NCBI GenBank assembly: GCA_014380705.1
Contig: JACMJI010000181.1
Location: forward strand, 1 to 9,661
Length of the DNA: 9,661 nt
Direction of reading: 5' to 3'
Source: Gorillibacterium sp.
GTDB lineage: Bacteria > Bacillota > Bacilli > Paenibacillales > NBRC-103111
Under the pieces are notes generated by a model, which was not told the DNA's origin, did no database searches, and saw only the letters and a program-made list of their open reading frames with translations. Both the position numbers and the translations under genes were made by a program. This document shows, in pieces, positions 6,405 to 9,661 of this stretch (position 1 is the first letter of the stretch; every line of letters begins with the position of its first letter).

Positions 6405-6569
6405 TCAAGGATAAACGCCTGTCGACGTCCTTTGCCGCTGTGCGTTTACCGATGCGGAATCAGAATATACCTTACCTAATATTTATACTTCCTGCCCTGA
6501 AAATAAAAAACGAACATTTTCATTCATCCGTGGTGCCGCCCTAGCGGCATGGAAGTCTGATAGAGTAAA
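6405..6569. repeat. Composite intergenic repeat, copy 2, with about 65 bp extra
   Basis: The 62-bp core (6405-6466) matches 4247-4308 at 57 of 62 positions; all five differences fall between core positions 21 and 35, the top of the potential hairpin. The outer stem TAAACGC/GCGTTTA is unchanged. The distal block AGTCTGATAGAGTAAA (6554-6569) matches 4329-4344 with one mismatch. Between TAATATTTATAC (ending 6488) and the distal block this copy has about 65 bp that copy 1 lacks. As in copy 1, the distal block touches a terminator hairpin, so both copies occupy the same setting: just past one transcription unit and before the next. Confidence 0.85.
6534..6549. repeat. Small hairpin within the extra segment of repeat copy 2
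   Basis: TGCCGC (6534-6539) and GCGGCA (6544-6549) form a perfect 6-bp stem with a CCTA loop. It lies inside the roughly 65 bp that separates this copy from copy 1. A T-rich run follows only about 25 nt later on the minus strand, too far for an ordinary terminator. Confidence 0.5.
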
Positions 6570-6622
6570 CAAACCAAACAGCCCGCCGGATAATATCCGC
6601 GGCGGGACCGTTTGGCTTGTTT
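6567..6622 (-). terminator. Long hairpin terminator after prfC
   Basis: On the minus strand an imperfect inverted repeat begins AAACAAGCCAAACGG and closes with a mirrored arm ending CTGTTTGGTTTGTTT. About 25 pairs form, with a few G-T wobbles and bulges, around a CCCGCC/GGCGGG core and a short AT loop. It starts 47 bp after the prfC stop. The T residues are inside the outer stem rather than a free tail, so it could work in both directions. Confidence 0.75.
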
Positions 6623-6668
6623 AGTTACTGAATGGGTTAATCTCAGGATGCGTGTAATGTGTTGTAAT

Positions 6669-8258
6669 TTATGGAGCGATTTCCAGGAACTTAATACCCG
6701 GCATTTTGTCCATTGCAGTGCGCAGAGCATATTCGTTCTCGAACAAGGCAACCAAATTATCATTTTTGTCTTTAACTAATGTCGAATTGATCCGGAACTT
6801 GCTAGGGTCCACCTCTTCGCCAACAAGCCAACGGGCAAATTGGTAATTCGCACGTTGAAGCTGCACATCTACACCATATTCACCCTTCATCCGATATTCA
6901 AAAACTTCAAATTGCAACTGCCCAACAACACCAAGAATGATGTCATCAAAGCTTACGGTACGAAACACCTGGATCGTTCCTTCTTCGGTAAGCTGGTCGA
7001 TCCCTTTTTGATATTGCTTGTGCTTGAGAGCATTCTTGACTGACACCTTGCTAAACAACTCGGGTGAGAATGTCGGCAGTTCGTCAAAGACAAACTCAGG
7101 TCCTTGACAAAGCGTGTCTCCAATATGGAAAATTCCCGGATCAAACAAGCCGATAATATCTCCAGGATAGGCGTCCTCGACAATATCCCGATCTTGAGCG
7201 AGAAATTGTTGTGGCTGTGATAATTTAATATCCTTTCCGATTCGCACATGCTTAACGGACATCCCACGTTCAAATTTACCGGAAACAATACGAAGAAAGG
7301 CTACCCGATCACGATGGGCAGGGTTCATGTTCGCTTGAATTTTAAATACATAGCCCGTAAACAGTTCCAGGGTTGGCTCGACGATACCTGTACTTACTCT
7401 CCGTGGTGCTGGTATGGGGGCAAGCTCTAGAAAATTCTCAAGAAAGGTCTGAACGCCGAAGTTATTAATCGCACTGCCAAAAAAAACAGGGGTGATCTCT
7501 CCCTTATTAATCTTGTCGAGGTCAAAAGGGTCCCCTGCTACGTCCAGAAGCTCCAGATCATCACAAAGTTTACCATGCAAAAAGTTTCCGGCAACTTCCT
7601 TCACGAGTGGATCCTCATAGCCGCTAACCGAGCGAACCTCCACGTTAACCTGTTCCCCGCCTCCACCCTGGAATAGCTCCAGACGTGTTTTCTGGCGGTC
7701 ATATACACCGCAGAATTGCTTTCCCGAGCCAATTGGCCAATTCATTGGATACGAGCGTATGCCGAGTACTTCCTCCAACTCTTCCAACAACTCGAAGGGA
7801 TCACGACCCTCACGATCCATCTTGTTGATGAAGGTAAAGATGGGAATGCCGCGTCTGCTGCAAACCTGAAACAGCTTCTTTGTCTGGGCCTCTACCCCTT
7901 TAGCGGAGTCGATGATCATAACTGCGCAGTCAGCGGCTGTTAATGTCCGATAGGTGTCCTCACTAAAATCTTGGTGACCCGGTGTATCTAGAATATTGAC
8001 CCGACAGCCGTTATAGTCAAACTGCAGCACACTTGAAGTAACTGAAATTCCCCGTTGCTTCTCAATTTCCATCCAGTCCGAAGTGGCATGGCGATTCGCT
8101 TTCCGCCCCTTTACCGTTCCAGCCTCACGAATAGCTCCCCCAAAAAGCAAAAGTTTCTCCGTAAGTGTCGTCTTCCCAGCATCGGGGTGAGAGATAATAG
8201 CGAAAGTCCGCCGTTTGCTTATTTCATTCTTAAGTTCTTTATTTAAAGGCGTTGTCAT
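6669..8258 (-). CDS. prfC: Peptide chain release factor 3
   Basis: A 529-aa translational GTPase that recycles release factors RF1 and RF2 from the ribosome after peptide release. The GTPase motifs are complete: P-loop SHPDAGKT (23-30), switch I region with RGISVTSS (69-76), DTPGH (91-95) and NKMD (145-148), with GSA (in FFGSAINNFG) for the guanine pocket. An elongation-factor-like beta-barrel domain follows, and the RF3-type C-terminal domain includes GVVGQLQFEVFEYRMKGEYGVDV. Length and motif order match full-length RF3 and not the ribosomal protection or EF-G paralogues. The start at 8258 is the natural beginning before KRRTFAIISHP; the nearest purine-rich site (AAAGGA) is about 12 nt upstream, a rather long spacing. 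It stands alone, 149 bp after araM, and ends at its own hairpin. No clear promoter could be identified in the gap. Confidence 0.97.
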   Translation of the reverse strand: MTTPLNKELKNEISKRRTFAIISHPDAGKTTLTEKLLLFGGAIREAGTVKGRKANRHATSDWMEIEKQRGISVTSSVLQFDYNGCRVNILDTPGHQDFSEDTYRTLTAADCAVMIIDSAKGVEAQTKKLFQVCSRRGIPIFTFINKMDREGRDPFELLEELEEVLGIRSYPMNWPIGSGKQFCGVYDRQKTRLELFQGGGGEQVNVEVRSVSGYEDPLVKEVAGNFLHGKLCDDLELLDVAGDPFDLDKINKGEITPVFFGSAINNFGVQTFLENFLELAPIPAPRRVSTGIVEPTLELFTGYVFKIQANMNPAHRDRVAFLRIVSGKFERGMSVKHVRIGKDIKLSQPQQFLAQDRDIVEDAYPGDIIGLFDPGIFHIGDTLCQGPEFVFDELPTFSPELFSKVSVKNALKHKQYQKGIDQLTEEGTIQVFRTVSFDDIILGVVGQLQFEVFEYRMKGEYGVDVQLQRANYQFARWLVGEEVDPSKFRINSTLVKDKNDNLVALFENEYALRTAMDKMPGIKFLEIAP

Positions 8259-8407
8259 CTGCTTGTAAAATCCTTTCCTCTTAAAAATCCTATTTTATTA
8301 ACCTTCGTATATACAGGTGATGGGCTACTCTATCCCTTATTAATTACACTGGTTTACTCCTCGCTATATCCATGAGGGCAGTTTTGAACTCTGCTCCTGC
8401 TCGTTTT

Positions 8408-9625
8408 TTAAACATACTTGTTTATTATACCTTCTTTTGTTGACTCTTCCAATCCAGTAATAAGCGGAATTTGTAATTCATGCTCATTAAAGTAACGCAA
8501 GCCCGTCGAACGGTCCCGTATCGTATGCGCTGTATGAAGAGCTTTTTCAGCAAGCTGCCGAGAAATACCTAATTCACCAATGGAGATGGGGCCGCCAGCT
8601 TCCCGCAACAAGGCGCGTAAGACCTCTGGACTTGGGATAATTTTAAATAGCTGTAAAGATGAAGGGTGCTCGTGATCCTCCGCTAGCATTGCTAACTTTT
8701 CATACAATCCAGAAATAATAATACAAGCTACTCCTACCTTCGCACCGTGCAGAATCTGCCGTCTTCCTTGTTGCAACAGTGCCATCTCCCACATATGGGA
8801 CAGGTGGTGCTCCGCACCAGATGCGGGGCGAGAATGGTCAACAAGCTGCATTGACAATCCCGAAATGATGAGTGCCTCTGTCAGCAGACGAATGCCTGCT
8901 GGTGTGGCAGCCGCAATCTCGGTAGTATTGCGCACGCAATCCTCCAAAGCCTCTCGAGTCATATTATAAGCTAATGGGCAAAAGGGTTCATCCGCCGCAG
9001 CGTGGGAGAATTGCCAATCTGCTAGTGATGTATATTTACCAAGCATATCCCCATAACCCGCCGCCGTCATTTCCCGAGGAGCAAGGGCGAGTACATCCAG
9101 GTCGGCAAAGATTGCATCTGGTGATGCAGCTTGAATAGTCTGTTTTCTGCCACGAATAAGGAGTGGGGCGCCTGCTGAGACGAAACCATCTACAGATGCG
9201 GCTGTAGGCACAGAGATAAACGACTTTTTCATTTTAAAACTGGCGAATCGTACGATATCATGGATCGTCCCGCTGCCTACTGCAAGCACCGCTTGACTTT
9301 GATCCTTAATACCAAGGAGGGCTTCCACAAGTGTAGCTTCATCTGCCGCCACATCACCCTGCTCATTCTCAGACAATATCACCAAGTCGAAGTTAACCTC
9401 TCTATTGGCTAACTCCAAGAGAAGTAGGTTGGCAGCCGCTTCTTTCGTATGGCGATCAGCAACAACCGTAACATGCTTTATGCCTCTTTTTACAAGATAT
9501 GGGGCTACCTTCTGGATTGCTTTACTCGCAATAGAACCTTCAAGATGGATTAAAAAATGCGGGTTCCCGCATGGGCAAAGTGCTGCTAGGCGATTCATTT
9601 CCTCCACACGTGCTTTAATGTCCAT
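8408..9625 (-). CDS. araM: sn-Glycerol-1-phosphate dehydrogenase (AraM/EgsA type)
   Basis: A 405-aa cytoplasmic NAD(P)H- and metal-dependent enzyme that reduces dihydroxyacetone phosphate to sn-glycerol 1-phosphate, the archaeal-type lipid backbone that Bacillus also makes through AraM. It has the dehydroquinate-synthase/glycerol-dehydrogenase fold: nucleotide-binding GSGTIHD (117-123), PTAASVDGFVSAGAP (140-154), and likely metal ligands Asp193 in GYGDMLGK, His273 or 274 in SGAEHHLSHMWEM, and His293 in LHGAKVG. The N terminus carries CPCGNPH (17-23), a CxCGxxH pattern I recall from some members of this family. The start has AAGGAGG 8 nt upstream. In Bacillus subtilis araM sits within the arabinose operon; here the upstream neighbour is outside the window, so an arabinose link cannot be tested. 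No terminator is evident before prfC, so some read-through is possible. Confidence 0.93.
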   Translation of the reverse strand: MDIKARVEEMNRLAALCPCGNPHFLIHLEGSIASKAIQKVAPYLVKRGIKHVTVVADRHTKEAAANLLLLELANREVNFDLVILSENEQGDVAADEATLVEALLGIKDQSQAVLAVGSGTIHDIVRFASFKMKKSFISVPTAASVDGFVSAGAPLLIRGRKQTIQAASPDAIFADLDVLALAPREMTAAGYGDMLGKYTSLADWQFSHAAADEPFCPLAYNMTREALEDCVRNTTEIAAATPAGIRLLTEALIISGLSMQLVDHSRPASGAEHHLSHMWEMALLQQGRRQILHGAKVGVACIIISGLYEKLAMLAEDHEHPSSLQLFKIIPSPEVLRALLREAGGPISIGELGISRQLAEKALHTAHTIRDRSTGLRYFNEHELQIPLITGLEESTKEGIINKYV

Positions 9626-9633
9626 GTTTTTAT

Positions 9634-9640
9634 CCTCCTT
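9634..9640 (-). promoter_or_regulatory. Ribosome binding site of araM
   Basis: AAGGAGG on the minus strand lies 8 nt before the ATG at 9625, which fixes the araM start. Just upstream, at the window edge, a run of seven T on the minus strand may be the tail of a terminator whose stem is outside the window. Confidence 0.85.
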
Positions 9641-9661
9641 AACATTAGCAAAAAAAGAGAG

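Larger units (their letters stand above)
6274..6668. other. 395-bp intergenic region between prfC and the glycosyltransferase
   Basis: No convincing gene lies here. From right to left it holds the prfC hairpin (6567-6622), the distal block of the composite repeat (6554-6569), about 65 bp of extra sequence with a small hairpin (6489-6553), the 62-bp repeat core (6405-6466), and about 80 bp of unassigned sequence. A possible promoter and the ribosome binding site of the glycosyltransferase gene complete it. Confidence 0.7.

Noticed and set aside
8259..8407. Possible prfC promoter around TGTATATAC
   Set aside because: TATATA could serve as a -10, but no acceptable -35 stands 16-18 bp upstream, so I made no call.
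9651..9661. T run on the minus strand at the window edge, possible tail of an upstream terminator
   Set aside because: The stem that would be needed lies outside the window.

Overview
The window reads as a piece of a Gram-positive, spore-forming Firmicute chromosome, most likely Paenibacillus or a close relative. The reasons are strong AAGGAGG-type ribosome binding sites in front of most genes, moderate base composition, a spore-coat-type glycosyltransferase next to a YheC/YheD-type ATP-grasp protein, a bacterial AraM, and the lack of any plasmid or phage genes. The genus is an inference from gene content and style. All eight complete genes lie on the minus strand, so transcription runs from high to low coordinates.

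Reading in the direction of transcription: (1) 9625-8408 encodes AraM, sn-glycerol-1-phosphate dehydrogenase. (2) 8258-6669 encodes peptide chain release factor 3 (prfC), followed by a long hairpin terminator. (3) 6273-4389 holds a GT4 glycosyltransferase and an overlapping ATP-grasp protein of the endospore coat-associated YheC/YheD family, closed by a clean G-run/T-run terminator. (4) 4168-204 is a catabolic-looking operon: a LacI-family repressor, a Gfo/Idh/MocA dehydrogenase resembling levoglucosan dehydrogenase, a ThuA-like protein, and a second, different Gfo/Idh/MocA dehydrogenase. It is closed by a perfect 16-bp hairpin. At the far left edge there may be the last 42 codons of a plus-strand gene converging on that same hairpin.

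The LacI operon has the clearest regulatory logic. A consensus TTGACA -35, a 17-bp spacer and a TAAGAT -10 are followed by a 16-bp inverted repeat with a central CG that overlaps the -10, as expected for an autorepressing LacI-family protein. The repressor and the first dehydrogenase share an ATGA stop/start. ThuA with Gfo/Idh/MocA oxidoreductases suggests oxidation of a sugar or glycoside to a 3-keto intermediate and its further processing. No transporter or glycosidase is visible, so the substrate is unknown.

The most unusual non-coding signal is a composite intergenic repeat present twice in the same orientation (about 4247-4344 and 6405-6569). Its 62-bp core matches at 57 of 62 positions, and it has a second conserved block next to a terminator. 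One copy carries about 65 bp of extra sequence with its own hairpin. The two copies bracket the glycosyltransferase/ATP-grasp pair. I see no CRISPR array, tRNA, rRNA, insertion-sequence transposase or clearly novel multi-gene system.
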